A stretch of 64,000 nt of DNA from Mesorhizobium neociceri (GTDB lineage: Bacteria; Pseudomonadota; Alphaproteobacteria; Rhizobiales; Rhizobiaceae). Under the pieces are notes generated by a model. It did not search any database. It was not told the origin of the DNA and saw only the letters and a list, made by a program, of their open reading frames with translations. The position numbers and the translations under genes are program-made. Each line of letters begins with the position of its first letter. The stretch's first letter is position 1. Positions 38,831 to 50,184 of this stretch are shown here, piece after piece. The DNA is taken from positions 1 to 64,000 of the forward strand of contig NZ_JACDTY010000005.1 of the NCBI RefSeq assembly GCF_013520985.1. Direction: 5' to 3'.

Positions 38831-39283
38831 ATGGGTATGTCCGTAGGCATCTCGGGACGCGGCGGGCGCGGCCACAGGCGGCGCGGCCGCCATCACGCGC
38901 TGATATCCGAAATCAACGTCACACCGATGGTCGATGTGATGCTGGTGCTGTTGATCATCTTCATGGTCGCCGCACCCTTGTTGACGGTCGGCGTGCCGAT
39001 CGACCTGCCGGACACGCAGGCCAAGGCGATGAATGCCGACACGCAGCCGATCACCGTCTCGATCAATGCCGCCGGCCAGATCTACCTGCAGGAAACCGAA
39101 ATCCCGATCGAGGAACTGGTGGCCAAGCTGCAGGCGATCTCCAAGACCGGCTATGAGGAACGCATCTTCATCCGCGGCGACAAGTCGACCGACTATGGCA
39201 CCGCCATGAAGGTGATGGCTCGCATTTCGGCCGCTGGTTACAAGAACATCGGCCTCGTCTCGCTCCAGGAACAGGAACAGTAG
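38831..39283 (+). CDS. tolR: Tol-Pal system protein TolR
   Basis: A 150-residue ExbD/TolR protein. The single membrane helix starts with the conserved I-N-V-T-P-M-V-D-V-M-L-V-L-L-I-I-F, in which the aspartate is the proton-accepting residue. The N-terminus is glycine/arginine rich (G-R-G-G-R-G-H-R-R-R-G-R). The periplasmic domain has the I-R-G-D-K segment. It lies 7 bp before tolA. Confidence 0.95.
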   Translation: MGMSVGISGRGGRGHRRRGRHHALISEINVTPMVDVMLVLLIIFMVAAPLLTVGVPIDLPDTQAKAMNADTQPITVSINAAGQIYLQETEIPIEELVAKLQAISKTGYEERIFIRGDKSTDYGTAMKVMARISAAGYKNIGLVSLQEQEQ

Positions 39284-39290
39284 CGCCAAG

Positions 39291-40448
39291 ATGCGGACCG
39301 GCCTCACCACATCGGTGATCTTGCACACGGTAGCGTTGGCTTTCGGGCTGTTCACGCTGTCGTCGCCGCCTGCCATGCCGGCGTCCGATGCTGAATCGGT
39401 CTCGGTCGCAATCGTGCCGGTGGAGGCCGTCGCGCAGACGCTGCAGGGCGACAAGAAAGCCGTGATGCGCGAAAAGCCGGCGCCGACCCCGACCAAGCGG
39501 CCCGATATCGTGCCCGCGGCACAGACGATCGGTGAGAACAGTGTCGACACCGACGCGTCGGTGACGGACGTGGCCAAGCCGAAGCCGGTCGAGAAAACAG
39601 CGACGGCTGCCCCGGCGCCGACGCCGACCGAAAAGCCGAAGACCGAGGACGCGCCGAAGCCTAAGGAAGAGCCGAAGCCGACACCGGCAACGGAGGTGGC
39701 GCCGGTGCCGCAGCCGAAGGAAGAGGTCAAGCCCGAGCCGGTCAAGCAGGCCGAACCGAAGCCGACCCCGGCGAAGGAGCCGGCTCCAGCGCCACAACCG
39801 GACACGACTGCCGCCATCGAGCCGAAGCCGGAGGCCAAGCCCGACGCGGTCGCCGACGCCATATCGGAACAACAGCCTCCGGAGGAGGCGCAGCTCCCGA
39901 ATTCCGCACCCGCGCCTGAAGCGCGGCCGAAGCCGCAGCCGGCGCAGGCCGAAAGCGCCAAGGCGCCGGACCGCAAGGACGCCGACAAGCCGGTCAAGGA
40001 AGCTTCGTCCAAGCCAAAGTCCGACGACAACCAGTTCGATGAAGGTAAGATCAAGGAATTGCTCGATAAGCAGAAGCCGTCCGGCGGCGGCGCCAAGCGC
40101 TCGACGCAGCAGGCGTCGCTCGGCGCCGACAAGACCCAGGGCCAGAAATTGTCGCAGGCCGAAATGGGCACCTTGTCGGATCAGCTCGGCAATTACTGGA
40201 CCATTCCGGCAGGGCTCGAGGGCTCGGAAAACTTCGTCGCCGTGATCGTGTTCAATCTCGATGCCTCCGGCAAGCTCGCCGGCCGTCCGACGGTCGAAAA
40301 GTCGAGCGGAAACCAACAGTTCGACGAGAGCGCGGTGCGTGCCGTCCAGAAAGCAAACATGGCCGGCCTGCAGGTTCCCGCCGGCAAGCAGGATATCTGG
40401 GCCCAGGTTCGAGTCACGTTCGACCCCAAGGAGATGCAAGGGCTCTAG
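39291..40448 (+). CDS. tolA: Cell-envelope integrity protein TolA
   Basis: A 385-residue protein. A short cytoplasmic N-terminus and one membrane helix ([14 protein letters not shown]) are followed by a long Pro/Lys/Glu/Ala-rich periplasmic linker (about residues 60-285) and a C-terminal TonB/TolA-fold domain ([19 protein letters not shown]). It reaches across the periplasm from TolQR to TolB and Pal. The linker is Pro-rich, not the classic Ala/Lys helix of E. coli, as is usual in alphaproteobacteria. Confidence 0.92.
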   Translation: MRTGLTTSVILHTVALAFGLFTLSSPPAMPASDAESVSVAIVPVEAVAQTLQGDKKAVMREKPAPTPTKRPDIVPAAQTIGENSVDTDASVTDVAKPKPVEKTATAAPAPTPTEKPKTEDAPKPKEEPKPTPATEVAPVPQPKEEVKPEPVKQAEPKPTPAKEPAPAPQPDTTAAIEPKPEAKPDAVADAISEQQPPEEAQLPNSAPAPEARPKPQPAQAESAKAPDRKDADKPVKEASSKPKSDDNQFDEGKIKELLDKQKPSGGGAKRSTQQASLGADKTQGQKLSQAEMGTLSDQLGNYWTIPAGLEGSENFVAVIVFNLDASGKLAGRPTVEKSSGNQQFDESAVRAVQKANMAGLQVPAGKQDIWAQVRVTFDPKEMQGL

Positions 40449-40488
40449 GCCTGGCATCCACAAAATCAGTTACGAGAAGCGAGAAGAC

Positions 40489-41793
40489 ATGAAATCCATC
40501 CTCAAGCCGCTCCTGACGATTGCAGCCATGGCGCTGGGCATGACTGCCGTTGCCACCTTGCCGGCGCGAGCTCTCGTCGAGATCAACGTCAACAAGGGCA
40601 ATGTCGAACCGCTGCCGATCGCGATCACCGATTTTCAAGGTGAGATTGGCGCCCAGATATCCGATATCGTCAGCGCCGATCTGAAACGCTCCGGCCTGTT
40701 CGCACCGATAGACAAGAGCGCCTTCATCGAGAAGATCGCCAATCCGGATGCGCAGCCCCGCTTCGACGACTGGAAGGTGATCAATGCGCAGGCGCTGGTT
40801 ACCGGCAGCGTCGGCAAGGAGGCGGACGGCCGCATCCGCGCCCAGTACCGGTTGTGGGACACTTTTGCCGGCCAGCAGATGTCCGGCGAACAGTTCTTCG
40901 CCAACGACGCCAACACCAGGCGCGTCGCCCACATCATCGCCGACGCGATCTATGAGCGGCTGACCGGCGAGAAAGGCTATTTCGACACCCGCGTCGTCTT
41001 CATCGACGAATCCGGGGCCAAGAATGCGCGCAAGAAACGGCTCGCCATCATGGACCAGGATGGCGCCAACGTCCGCTATCTCTCGGACGGCAAGTCGATC
41101 GTGCTGACGCCGCGTTTCTCGCCGAACCGGCAGGAAATCACTTACATGTCGTACGAAAGCGGCCAGCCGCGGGTCTATTTGCTGCAGATCGAGACCGGGC
41201 AGCGCGAACTTGTCGGCAATTTCCCCGGCATGACCTTTGCGCCACGCTTCTCGCCCGACGGCCAGAAGGTGATCATGAGCCTGCTGCGCGATGACGGCAA
41301 TTCCAACATCTTCGCCATGGATCTGCGCAGCCGCTCCACGACGCGGCTCACCAATTCCACTGCCATCGACACTTCGCCGTCCTATTCACCCGACGGCAGC
41401 AAGGTGGTGTTCACCTCCGACCGTGGCGGCCGCGCGCAGATTTATGTGATGGGCGCCGACGGTTCGGGCCAGACCCGCATTTCCTTCGGCGACGGCGTTT
41501 ATTCGACGCCGGTGTGGTCGCCGCGTGGCGATCTGGTCGCCTTCACCAAGCAGACGGGCGGTGAATTCCAGATCGGCGTCATGAAGACCGACGGCTCTGG
41601 CGAGCGCATCCTGTCGTCCGGCTTCCAGCAGGAGGGCCCGACCTGGGCGCCCAACGGGCGCGTGCTGATGTTCTTCCGCGACTCCGCCGGTGGACCGAAA
41701 CTGGTTTCCGTCGATCTCACCGGCCGCAACGAGCAGCCAATCCCGACCGCAAACTTTGCCTCCGACCCGGCGTGGTCGCCGCTGCTCGAATAA
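40489..41793 (+). CDS. tolB: Tol-Pal system periplasmic protein TolB
   Basis: A 434-residue periplasmic protein with a signal peptide (cleavage after P-A-R-A). The N-terminal domain (I-A-I-T-D-F-x-G and [10 protein letters not shown]) is followed by a six-bladed beta-propeller with repeated P-R-F-S-P-D/N-G/R-Q and S-Y-S-P-D-G-S-K motifs. It switches between Pal and TolA binding. Forty bases separate it from tolA. Confidence 0.95.
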   Translation: MKSILKPLLTIAAMALGMTAVATLPARALVEINVNKGNVEPLPIAITDFQGEIGAQISDIVSADLKRSGLFAPIDKSAFIEKIANPDAQPRFDDWKVINAQALVTGSVGKEADGRIRAQYRLWDTFAGQQMSGEQFFANDANTRRVAHIIADAIYERLTGEKGYFDTRVVFIDESGAKNARKKRLAIMDQDGANVRYLSDGKSIVLTPRFSPNRQEITYMSYESGQPRVYLLQIETGQRELVGNFPGMTFAPRFSPDGQKVIMSLLRDDGNSNIFAMDLRSRSTTRLTNSTAIDTSPSYSPDGSKVVFTSDRGGRAQIYVMGADGSGQTRISFGDGVYSTPVWSPRGDLVAFTKQTGGEFQIGVMKTDGSGERILSSGFQQEGPTWAPNGRVLMFFRDSAGGPKLVSVDLTGRNEQPIPTANFASDPAWSPLLE

Positions 41794-41819
41794 GTTCGGC
41801 TGAATTGCCACACCTGCTG

Positions 41820-41845
41820 AAAAGGGGCCGTTTCGGCCCCTTTTT
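41820..41845 (+). terminator. Terminator after tolB
   Basis: AAAGGGGCCG, a TTT loop, CGGCCCC and TTTTTC form a strong hairpin and T tract 27 bp after the tolB stop. pal therefore probably has its own promoter as well. Confidence 0.88.
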
Positions 41846-42027
41846 CATGCATTAGTCGCGTTTCGGCCGCATTTCCGCCTAGGGTCCGCGCCAACTGTGA
41901 CCGTGGATTTGAAGGTCGTGGACGGGCGCCGAAACCAAATTTTAACCGTGTTTCTTGAATGCCGGTTAACCCAAACGTGGTTACTGGGTGATCAACGAAA
42001 TCACTCGAAATACGAAGGAGAGGCGGC

Positions 42028-42534
42028 ATGGGCCGTATCGCAGCACTTACCAGAAACCCGGCAATGATCGCCCTGATCGCGATGCTCGCCATCACCGGTT
42101 GCGCCTCGAAGAAAACCCCGAACAACGCTGCCGATCTCGGCCTCAATGGCGCGGGTGCCGCAACGCCCGGCTCGGCGCAGGACTTCACCGTCAACATAGG
42201 CGACCGCATCTTCTTCGACACCGACTCGACCTCGATCCGTGCCGACGCGCAGACGACGCTTTCGCGCCAGGCGCAGTGGCTCAACCAATACAAGCAGTAT
42301 GCAATCGTCGTCGAAGGCCATGCCGACGAGCGCGGCACGCGTGAATACAATCTGGCGCTTGGCGCCCGCCGCGCCGCCGCCACGCGTGATTTCCTCGTCG
42401 CCAAGGGCGTTTCGGCAAGCCGCCTGAAGACGATTTCCTACGGCAAGGAACGTCCGGTTGCCGTCTGTGACGACATCTCCTGCTGGTCGCAGAATCGTCG
42501 CGCCGTCACCACGCTCTCCGGCGCCGGCTCCTGA
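42028..42534 (+). CDS. pal: Peptidoglycan-associated lipoprotein Pal
   Basis: A 168-residue outer-membrane lipoprotein. The lipobox is L-A-I-T-G-C with the acylated cysteine near residue 25. The OmpA-like peptidoglycan-binding domain has I-F-F-D-T-D-S, V-E-G-H-A-D-E-R-G-T-R-E-Y-N and the arginine in L-G-A-R-R-A. It anchors the outer membrane to the cell wall. It lies 234 bp after tolB, downstream of a terminator. Confidence 0.95.
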   Translation: MGRIAALTRNPAMIALIAMLAITGCASKKTPNNAADLGLNGAGAATPGSAQDFTVNIGDRIFFDTDSTSIRADAQTTLSRQAQWLNQYKQYAIVVEGHADERGTREYNLALGARRAAATRDFLVAKGVSASRLKTISYGKERPVAVCDDISCWSQNRRAVTTLSGAGS

Positions 42535-42583
42535 TAGGTAAGACTGCGACGAACTAGTCGCATAATTGCAACACCTCCATGCG

Positions 42584-42608
42584 AAAGGCGGCCAATGGCC
42601 GCCTTTTT
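42584..42608 (+). terminator. Terminator after pal
   Basis: AAAGGCGGCC, AAT, GGCCGCC, TTTTT: a perfect hairpin plus T tract. Confidence 0.85.
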
Positions 42609-42747
42609 CAGTTCCAGTCCCGGAAACAAAATTGGGAAACAAAATTTGGCCGAAGTCTCGCCTCCTGCTAAGAGCCGAGGGCGCCTGGCCGGTCCCATTG
42701 TGATTGGAAGGCGCGAACAGACTCACGAATTACACGGCGAGAGGCAC

Positions 42748-43830
42748 ATGCATTTCAGATCGGTCTTGAGCGGCACGCTTGCGCTGCTGCTCGTATCAGG
42801 CTTCGCGGCTACTGCGAGCGGCACCGGACAACCCGCTGATAGCGGCTTTTCCTTCCATCTGCCGACGCTCGGCATCTTCGGCAAGAAGGAGAAGCCGGAG
42901 CAGCAACAGATCGCGCAGCAGCAGGACGGTACCACCGCCGCCAGCCTCGAAGAACAGCTGCGGCAGATGAACGGCAAAATCGAGGAACTCAATTTCCAGG
43001 TCCTGCAGATGCAGGAGCAGATGCGCAAGCAGCAGGAAGACAATGAGTTCCGCTTCCAGCAGCTGGAAGGCGGCTCCAGCGGGCAGCCGCCGGCGCAGAA
43101 GAAATCGGAGGCCGCGCCGCAGGATGGCGATACCGACAACAGCGTCGCCGAGGCCCCGGCAGCGCAGGCGCCGGCCGATTCGGGTGCACAATCGGATGGC
43201 GGCCAGAGCGTCGGTGAAGTCATCGTCGAATCGCAGACCGGCGATCCCGGCAAGGTGATCACCGGCACTCCGCCGAAGACCTTCGGCACTATCACCGTCG
43301 ACAAGAACGGCAATGTGATCGATGCCGGCGGCAACACGCAGGCGACCGCGCCGGCGGAAGCTGCGGCTCCTGCCGCCGAGGCGCCGGCGACCGGTCCCAA
43401 GACCGGCAAGTCCGACGGTACGGTGGTGGCGGCGTTGCCTGCCACCAACAATCCGGAAGAGATCTACCGCAACTCCTACCAGTTCATCTTGTCGGGCGAT
43501 TACAGCACCGCCGAGCAGGGTTTTCGCGACCACATCGCCCGTTTCCCCAAGGATGCCAAGGCGGCGGATGCGCATTACTGGCTGGGTGAGTCGCTGCTTG
43601 GCCAGCAGAAGTACCACGACGCGGCCGAGGTTTTCCTCTCCGCCAGCAAGGACTATCCGAAGGCCAAGAAGGCGCCCGACATGCTCTTGAAGCTCGGCGT
43701 GTCGCTGGTCGGTCTCAAGCAGAAGGATGTCGCCTGCGCCACCTTCGGCGAGATCGGCAAGCGCTATCCCGATATTTCGGCGGCGCTCAAGGAGCGCGTC
43801 AAGCAGGAAAGGGCGCTGGCGGCGTGCTAG
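42748..43830 (+). CDS. cpoB: Tol-Pal associated periplasmic protein CpoB/YbgF
   Basis: A 360-residue exported protein with a signal peptide at the N-terminus. A coiled-coil trimerisation segment follows (L-E-E-Q-L-R-Q-M-N-G-K-I-E-E-L-N-F-Q-V-L-Q-M-Q-E-Q), then an Ala/Pro/Gly linker and C-terminal TPR repeats from about residue 235 (P-E-E-I-Y-R-N-S-Y-Q-F-I-L-S-G-D-Y, A-H-Y-W-L-G-E-S-L-L). It coordinates cell-wall synthesis with constriction. ATG 42748 is chosen as it starts the signal peptide. Confidence 0.92.
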   Translation: MHFRSVLSGTLALLLVSGFAATASGTGQPADSGFSFHLPTLGIFGKKEKPEQQQIAQQQDGTTAASLEEQLRQMNGKIEELNFQVLQMQEQMRKQQEDNEFRFQQLEGGSSGQPPAQKKSEAAPQDGDTDNSVAEAPAAQAPADSGAQSDGGQSVGEVIVESQTGDPGKVITGTPPKTFGTITVDKNGNVIDAGGNTQATAPAEAAAPAAEAPATGPKTGKSDGTVVAALPATNNPEEIYRNSYQFILSGDYSTAEQGFRDHIARFPKDAKAADAHYWLGESLLGQQKYHDAAEVFLSASKDYPKAKKAPDMLLKLGVSLVGLKQKDVACATFGEIGKRYPDISAALKERVKQERALAAC

Positions 43831-43882
43831 TCTTCCCCTTGCATGTCGGTGTCCGGGGACCATATTTGGGCGACATGCATTG

Positions 43883-45256
43883 ATGCTCGATACCGAGCCT
43901 GACCTTTCGGACTTTTCAACGATCGACTTTACCAACGGCGCTGTTGCGGCCGTGTCCGGCGGCAGCGACTCGACCGCCCTCCTTCTTCTCCTCAAAGCTC
44001 ACCTCGACCGCAGCGCCCCGACAGCCCGGCTGCTGGCGGTGACGATCGACCACGGCCTGCGTCCGGAAGCGGCGGTGGAAGCGCGCGCCGTGGCAAAGCT
44101 CTGCGCCGAGCGAGGCATCGCGCACCGCACAATTAGCTGGTCCGGCGCCAAGCCGTCGACCGGTCTGCCCGCCGCTGCGCGCGAGGCGCGCTACCGGCTG
44201 CTGGCCGAGGCCGCGCAGGCGCACGGCATCGGTGTGATCGTGACCGGCCACACCGCCGACGACCAGGCCGAGACCGTGCTGATGCGGCAGGCGCGGGGCG
44301 ATGGACGAGAGCTTGCAGGCCGAGGCCTCGCCGGCATGGCGCCGGCCACGCTCTATGACTGGCGGATCTGGATCGCGCGGCCGCTGCTCGGCGTACGGCG
44401 CGCGGCATTGCGGGCCTTCCTGCGGCACGAGCATGTCGGCTGGGCGGAGGACCCGACCAACACAGATGCGCATTTCGAACGGCCGCGCATTCGTGCTGTG
44501 CTCGGCGAAGACCGGGGCGAGCAGCGTTTTGCCGAGGCGATCAGCCTGGCCGGACGGGCGGCCAGCGAGCGCGAGCAACTCGGACGCCGCGCCGCCGCGC
44601 TGATCCAGAAATTTGCCAGCCAGCCAGCACCGGGTCTCATCCGTCTCGATCCCGGTTTCGCCAACGCAGACGACACGCAAGCTGCGGTCTATGCGCTGCG
44701 TGTTCTGCTGGCGGCGACGGGCGGCGTCGCCTTGTTGCCGCACCAGGAGCGTAGCGAAGCGCTGTTCGCGCAAATGCGGGCCGGACCACTTTGCGCCACA
44801 TTGTCGCGGACGGTCGTCGATACTAGGCGCACCGGCATCTTCCTGCACCGTGAGTCACGCGACCTGCCGCCTGCCGCACCGTTGGCTGCCGGGCTCTGGG
44901 ACGGCCGCAGGCGGGTTACCGAAGCAGAGGCGATCACATTGGACGACAGTTCTGGTGCATTGTTGATCGCGCCGCTCGGCGCGGCTGCCGCCGCCAAACG
45001 GAGTGCCGGGATTGGCGCGCCAGCAAGCCTTGTGCGCGCCGCCCTGGCTGCGGAACCGGCGCTGTGGCGCGGTAGCGAATGCCTTGGTTTTGCAGGGGAT
45101 GCAACGACGGCAGCGGCAATCGCTGTCAGCCCCGCCGTCGCGCCTTTTGCACGCTTCCTGCCCAGCTTCGATCTGGTGCTGGCCGGGGCCGTCGCCGAAC
45201 TGACCGGAGCGCCGCCCGTCCCCGCCTTGCCTTCCGGCCGCCACAGTGCCGGTTGA
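43883..45256 (+). CDS. tilS: tRNA(Ile)-lysidine synthase TilS
   Basis: A 457-residue N-type ATP pyrophosphatase. The PP-loop is A-V-S-G-G-S-D-S at residues 23-30, followed by T-I-D-H-G-L-R, G-H-T-A-D-D-Q-A-E-T and R-P-L-L-G-V-R-R-A. It adds lysine to C34 of the CAU-anticodon isoleucine tRNA, an essential step for decoding AUA. It lies 52 bp after cpoB, and ftsH follows, the standard alphaproteobacterial order. Confidence 0.92.
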   Translation: MLDTEPDLSDFSTIDFTNGAVAAVSGGSDSTALLLLLKAHLDRSAPTARLLAVTIDHGLRPEAAVEARAVAKLCAERGIAHRTISWSGAKPSTGLPAAAREARYRLLAEAAQAHGIGVIVTGHTADDQAETVLMRQARGDGRELAGRGLAGMAPATLYDWRIWIARPLLGVRRAALRAFLRHEHVGWAEDPTNTDAHFERPRIRAVLGEDRGEQRFAEAISLAGRAASEREQLGRRAAALIQKFASQPAPGLIRLDPGFANADDTQAAVYALRVLLAATGGVALLPHQERSEALFAQMRAGPLCATLSRTVVDTRRTGIFLHRESRDLPPAAPLAAGLWDGRRRVTEAEAITLDDSSGALLIAPLGAAAAAKRSAGIGAPASLVRAALAAEPALWRGSECLGFAGDATTAAAIAVSPAVAPFARFLPSFDLVLAGAVAELTGAPPVPALPSGRHSAG

Positions 45257-45379
45257 TGGTGGCGCGAAAGCTTAACCCAGACGTGCTGTTATGCTTGGCA
45301 AGGGGAGGCGCTCTCCCTATGTTAGGCCCAAGTTTCCTCTCATGACGCGTGCCCCCACCGGGTACCAACGGGACAATTG

Positions 45380-47305
<1,926 letters not shown>

Positions 47306-47330
47306 GATCCGACCAGGACAGGTTCTAAAA

Positions 47331-47363
47331 AACGCCGCGGCTCAACCGCGGCGTTCTTTTTTG
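47331..47363 (+). terminator. Terminator after ftsH
   Basis: AACGCCGCGG, a CTCAA loop, CCGCGGCGTT and a run of T: a strong rho-independent terminator. Confidence 0.92.
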
Positions 47364-47485
47364 GGCAAGACATTTCGTTCGGGCAGACGTTGCAGCCATT
47401 GGCTTGACTCCCCTCGCAGTCGGTATTGAATCGATTAGCCGGCTGCCGTCGGATCAACCGGCGCGGCTGCGTGGGAGGTGTGATC

Positions 47486-48418
47486 ATGGGCAAGAGGAAC
47501 AAGCAGGCCAGAAATGCGTCGGTCGGAGGCGATATCCATCTCGACGCGGTCGAGGGCGAGGCAAAGGAAGCAGCCTGGAAAATGCCGAACGGCGATGCCG
47601 GTGGGCGGGGCAAGAAAAAGAAGAAGAAGGCAAAGCAGGCCAAGGCCGATAAACCCTACCGTTATGTCGACGAACTGGTCCGGCTGCAGTTTGAACTGAT
47701 CAAGCTGCAGGATTGGGTGCAGAAGGAAGGGCTGAAGGTCGTCGTGATCTTCGAAGGCCGCGACGCGGCCGGCAAGGGCGGTGTCATCAAGCGCATCACC
47801 GAAAGCCTCAATCCGCGCGTCTGCCGGGTCGTGGCACTGGGCACGCCGACCGAACGCGAACGCAGTCAGTGGTATTTCCAGCGCTACGTGTCTCACCTGC
47901 CCGGCAGGGGCGAGATCGTGCTGTTCGACCGCTCCTGGTACAACCGTGCCGGTGTCGAGCGCGTCATGGGCTTCTGCACCGACGCGGAGTACAGCGAATT
48001 CCTGCGCTCTTGCCCGCTGTTCGAGGAGATGCTGATCAAGTCCGGTATCATCCTGGTCAAATACTGGTTCTCGGTTGGCGACGACGAACAGGAACGCCGG
48101 TTCAAGGAGCGTATCGACAATCCGATCAAGCGCTGGAAGCTGTCGCCCATGGACCTGAAGTCGCGCGAACACTGGGTCGAGTATTCGCGGGCCAAGGACA
48201 TGATGCAGAAATTCACCGACACCGATCAGTCGCCCTGGAACATTGTCGATGCCGACAACAAGAAGAAGGCGCGGCTCAATTGCATCAGCCATCTGCTGAC
48301 GCGGATTCCGTACAAGGAAATCCGTCCGGCGAAGATAAAGCTCAGCCCGCGTCAGAAGGACGACGGTTATGTCCGGCCGCCCAAGACCAGCCAGCACTGG
48401 GTGCCAACCGTCTACTGA
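47486..48418 (+). CDS. ppk2: Polyphosphate kinase 2 family protein
   Basis: A 310-residue PPK2 enzyme. Walker A is E-G-R-D-A-A-G-K-G-G, the lid and Walker B region is F-D-R-S-W-Y-N-R-A-G-V-E-R-V-M-G-F-C, and the one-domain length fits class I PPK2 that makes nucleoside triphosphates from polyphosphate. The N-terminal 55 residues are a charged extension with a run of six lysines (G-R-G-K-K-K-K-K-K-A-K), probably disordered and possibly polyphosphate-binding. RBS GGGAGGTG precedes ATG 47486. It stands alone between strong terminators. Confidence 0.93.
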   Translation: MGKRNKQARNASVGGDIHLDAVEGEAKEAAWKMPNGDAGGRGKKKKKKAKQAKADKPYRYVDELVRLQFELIKLQDWVQKEGLKVVVIFEGRDAAGKGGVIKRITESLNPRVCRVVALGTPTERERSQWYFQRYVSHLPGRGEIVLFDRSWYNRAGVERVMGFCTDAEYSEFLRSCPLFEEMLIKSGIILVKYWFSVGDDEQERRFKERIDNPIKRWKLSPMDLKSREHWVEYSRAKDMMQKFTDTDQSPWNIVDADNKKKARLNCISHLLTRIPYKEIRPAKIKLSPRQKDDGYVRPPKTSQHWVPTVY

Positions 48419-48430
48419 TCCTGCACAAAG

Positions 48431-48469
48431 AAAAACCCCGCGAACCTGGACAGGTCTGCGGGGTCCTTT
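48431..48469. terminator. Bidirectional terminator
   Basis: ACCCCGC and GCGGGGT arms around a 16-base loop separate convergent ppk2 and the Cys-motif gene. An A run on the left and TCCTTTA on the right allow use in both directions. Confidence 0.75.
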
Positions 48470-48490
48470 ATCAGCTCGAAGCTTGGGAAA

Positions 48491-48943
48491 TCAGCTCTTC
48501 AGCTTGGCGTTGCAGAGGCTGTAATAGCCGCCGCCCTTCTGGATCCAGCGAAGGCCGTTCAACGTACCTGCGTCCTTGTTGCCGTGGTAACCCTGCAGGC
48601 AGGTCTTCATCCGCGCCTTCGCTGGCTTTTCGGTCTTGAACTCGGCGGCGAGGGTGGTCGGGAATGTCACGCCCGCCGGCGCTACAGCGGGGGCGACCGC
48701 CGCGCTGGTTTCCTTCTTCGGCTGCGGCTCGGTTTTGACCGCATCCGTGCTGGCACTCTCCGCAGCTGACGTCGCGCACTTCTCCGCGCGGAAAGCGTTC
48801 CAATCCATGCCGTTCAGAGTGCCGCCTTCCTTGGCTGTGCGATACGCCTCGCCGCATTCCTTCATCGTCAGTGCGCTTGCAGGGGCGACGCTCCAAGCAA
48901 CCCATGCCGTCACAGCCAATGCCACCAATTTCAATCTGGACAT
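48491..48943 (-). CDS. Secreted Cys-motif repeat protein, short paralogue
   Basis: A 150-residue exported protein (signal peptide, cleavage after P-A-S-A). Just after the signal is one unit of the pattern C-x3-Y-x2-A-K-x-G-G-T-L-N-G-x2-W-x2-F-R-x3-C. A low-complexity Ala/Pro/Thr linker follows, and a C-terminal unit C-L-Q-G-Y-H-x-N-K-D-A-G-T-L-N-G-L-R-W ends in Y-S-L-C-N-A-K-L-K-S. Each unit has a cysteine pair, so one disulfide per unit is likely. RBS AGGAGGG lies just before ATG 48943. No named family recognised; its paralogue is the next gene. Confidence 0.75.
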   Translation of the reverse strand: MSRLKLVALAVTAWVAWSVAPASALTMKECGEAYRTAKEGGTLNGMDWNAFRAEKCATSAAESASTDAVKTEPQPKKETSAAVAPAVAPAGVTFPTTLAAEFKTEKPAKARMKTCLQGYHGNKDAGTLNGLRWIQKGGGYYSLCNAKLKS

Positions 48944-49123
48944 AAGACCCTCCTGGTTGACAAAAGTTCGATGTCCTTTTGTATACTGTTTGTTCCGTAT
49001 ATGTTCAACTGGAATCTTTGCAAAGCACCGACAAGTCTGGCGGCGGCAGTGTGGGCGAATAGATGATGCCGACAGCTTCCGCGATATGTAGACGCGAGCA
49101 AAGCCTGATGTCTTCGAGCGCAA

Positions 49124-49159
49124 CAAAAAGGCCCGAGCATGCTGCGATGCGCGGGCCTT
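49124..49159 (-). terminator. Terminator of the long Cys-motif repeat gene
   Basis: On the minus strand CAAGGCCCG, a loop, CGGGCCTT and TTTTT follow the stop at 49183. The rest of 48944-49123 is the AT-richer promoter region of the short paralogue. Confidence 0.75.
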
Positions 49160-49182
49160 GTCTGGAGAATATGGCTGCGCGA

Positions 49183-50184
49183 TCAGCTCTTCAGCTTGGC
49201 ATTACAGAGGCTGTAGAAGCCGCCGCCCTTCTGGATCCACTTCAGGCCGTTCAGTGCATTGGCGTCCTTGAGAGCATAGTACTGCTCGAGGCAGGTATGC
49301 ATGCGGGCCTTGCCGGGGGTTTCGCTGGCATATTTCTTGGAGATCGCGGTCGGGAACTTCACGCCCTTGGGAGCAACGACGGTCGGGGCTTCCGGATCGG
49401 CCTTGTAGCTCGCCTCGCTCGGGGCCGGCACGGTGTCGTCGTCATCGGCGCCAGCGCCGCATTCGGCCTTGCGGAAGTCGTTCCACTTCTTGCCGCCCAG
49501 CGTGTTGGCAGACTTGGCCGCCTGATACTTGGCGCTGCAATCGGCCATGCTCAGGCCCTTGCCGCTGCTGTCGGAAGCAGCCTTGGTCGTTGCCTTGGCC
49601 GGTTGTACGGCCGCGGATGCGCCGGCGGCGCATTCGGTCTTGCGGAAGTCGTTCCATTTCGCGCCGTTGAGCGTGCCAGCAGCTTTGGCGGCCTGGTACT
49701 TGGCGCTGCATTCCTTTGATGTCAGGCCCTTGGCGCCATCGTCGGCTGCAGCTGCTGCCTTGGTCGTGGCCTTGGCGGGTGCTGCCTCAGCCGTGGCGCC
49801 GGCGGCGCATTCGGTCTTGCGGAAGTCGTTCCACTTCGCGCCGTTGAGCGTGCCGGCGGCCTTTGCCGCCTGGTATTTGGCGCTGCATTCCTTGGCCGTC
49901 AGGCCCTTGGCGCCGTCGTCGGCGGCAGCGGCGGCCTTGGTCGTGTCCGCCTTGGTCGCGGCGGCCTTCTTGGCCGGCTTGGCGGTTTCGGTGGTGGCGG
50001 CGGCGTCGGTGCCGCATTCGGCCTTGCGGAACTGGTTCCAGGTCTGTCCGTTCAGCGTGCCGCCGTCCTTGGCGGCATTATACTTGGTACTGCACTCGGC
50101 CATGGTCAGCGCGTTGGCAGGCGCCGCCATGAACAAGGTTGCGACGGCAAGACCCGTCAAGGTTGCAAGTTTATGGATGAGCAT
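49183..50184 (-). CDS. Secreted Cys-motif repeat protein, long paralogue with five units
   Basis: A 333-residue exported protein (signal peptide cleaved after A-N-A). Four near-identical internal units of about 25-30 residues follow the pattern E-C-S-x-K-Y-x-A-A-K-x-x-x-T-L-x-G-x-K/T-W-N-x-F-R-K-x-E-C. They are joined by Ala/Lys/Thr-rich linkers of about 25-35 residues. The C-terminus carries a fifth, diverged unit identical in layout to the end of the short paralogue (W-I-Q-K-G-G-G and S-L-C-N-A-K-L-K-S). Units 2 and 3 are almost identical in DNA, so expansion is recent. Function unknown; possibly cell-wall or envelope binding. Confidence 0.78.
   Translation of the reverse strand: MLIHKLATLTGLAVATLFMAAPANALTMAECSTKYNAAKDGGTLNGQTWNQFRKAECGTDAAATTETAKPAKKAAATKADTTKAAAAADDGAKGLTAKECSAKYQAAKAAGTLNGAKWNDFRKTECAAGATAEAAPAKATTKAAAAADDGAKGLTSKECSAKYQAAKAAGTLNGAKWNDFRKTECAAGASAAVQPAKATTKAASDSSGKGLSMADCSAKYQAAKSANTLGGKKWNDFRKAECGAGADDDDTVPAPSEASYKADPEAPTVVAPKGVKFPTAISKKYASETPGKARMHTCLEQYYALKDANALNGLKWIQKGGGFYSLCNAKLKS

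Noticed and set aside
49183..50184. CRISPR-like repeat array
   Set aside because: The repeats are in-frame coding units with variable linkers, not short identical repeats with unique spacers.
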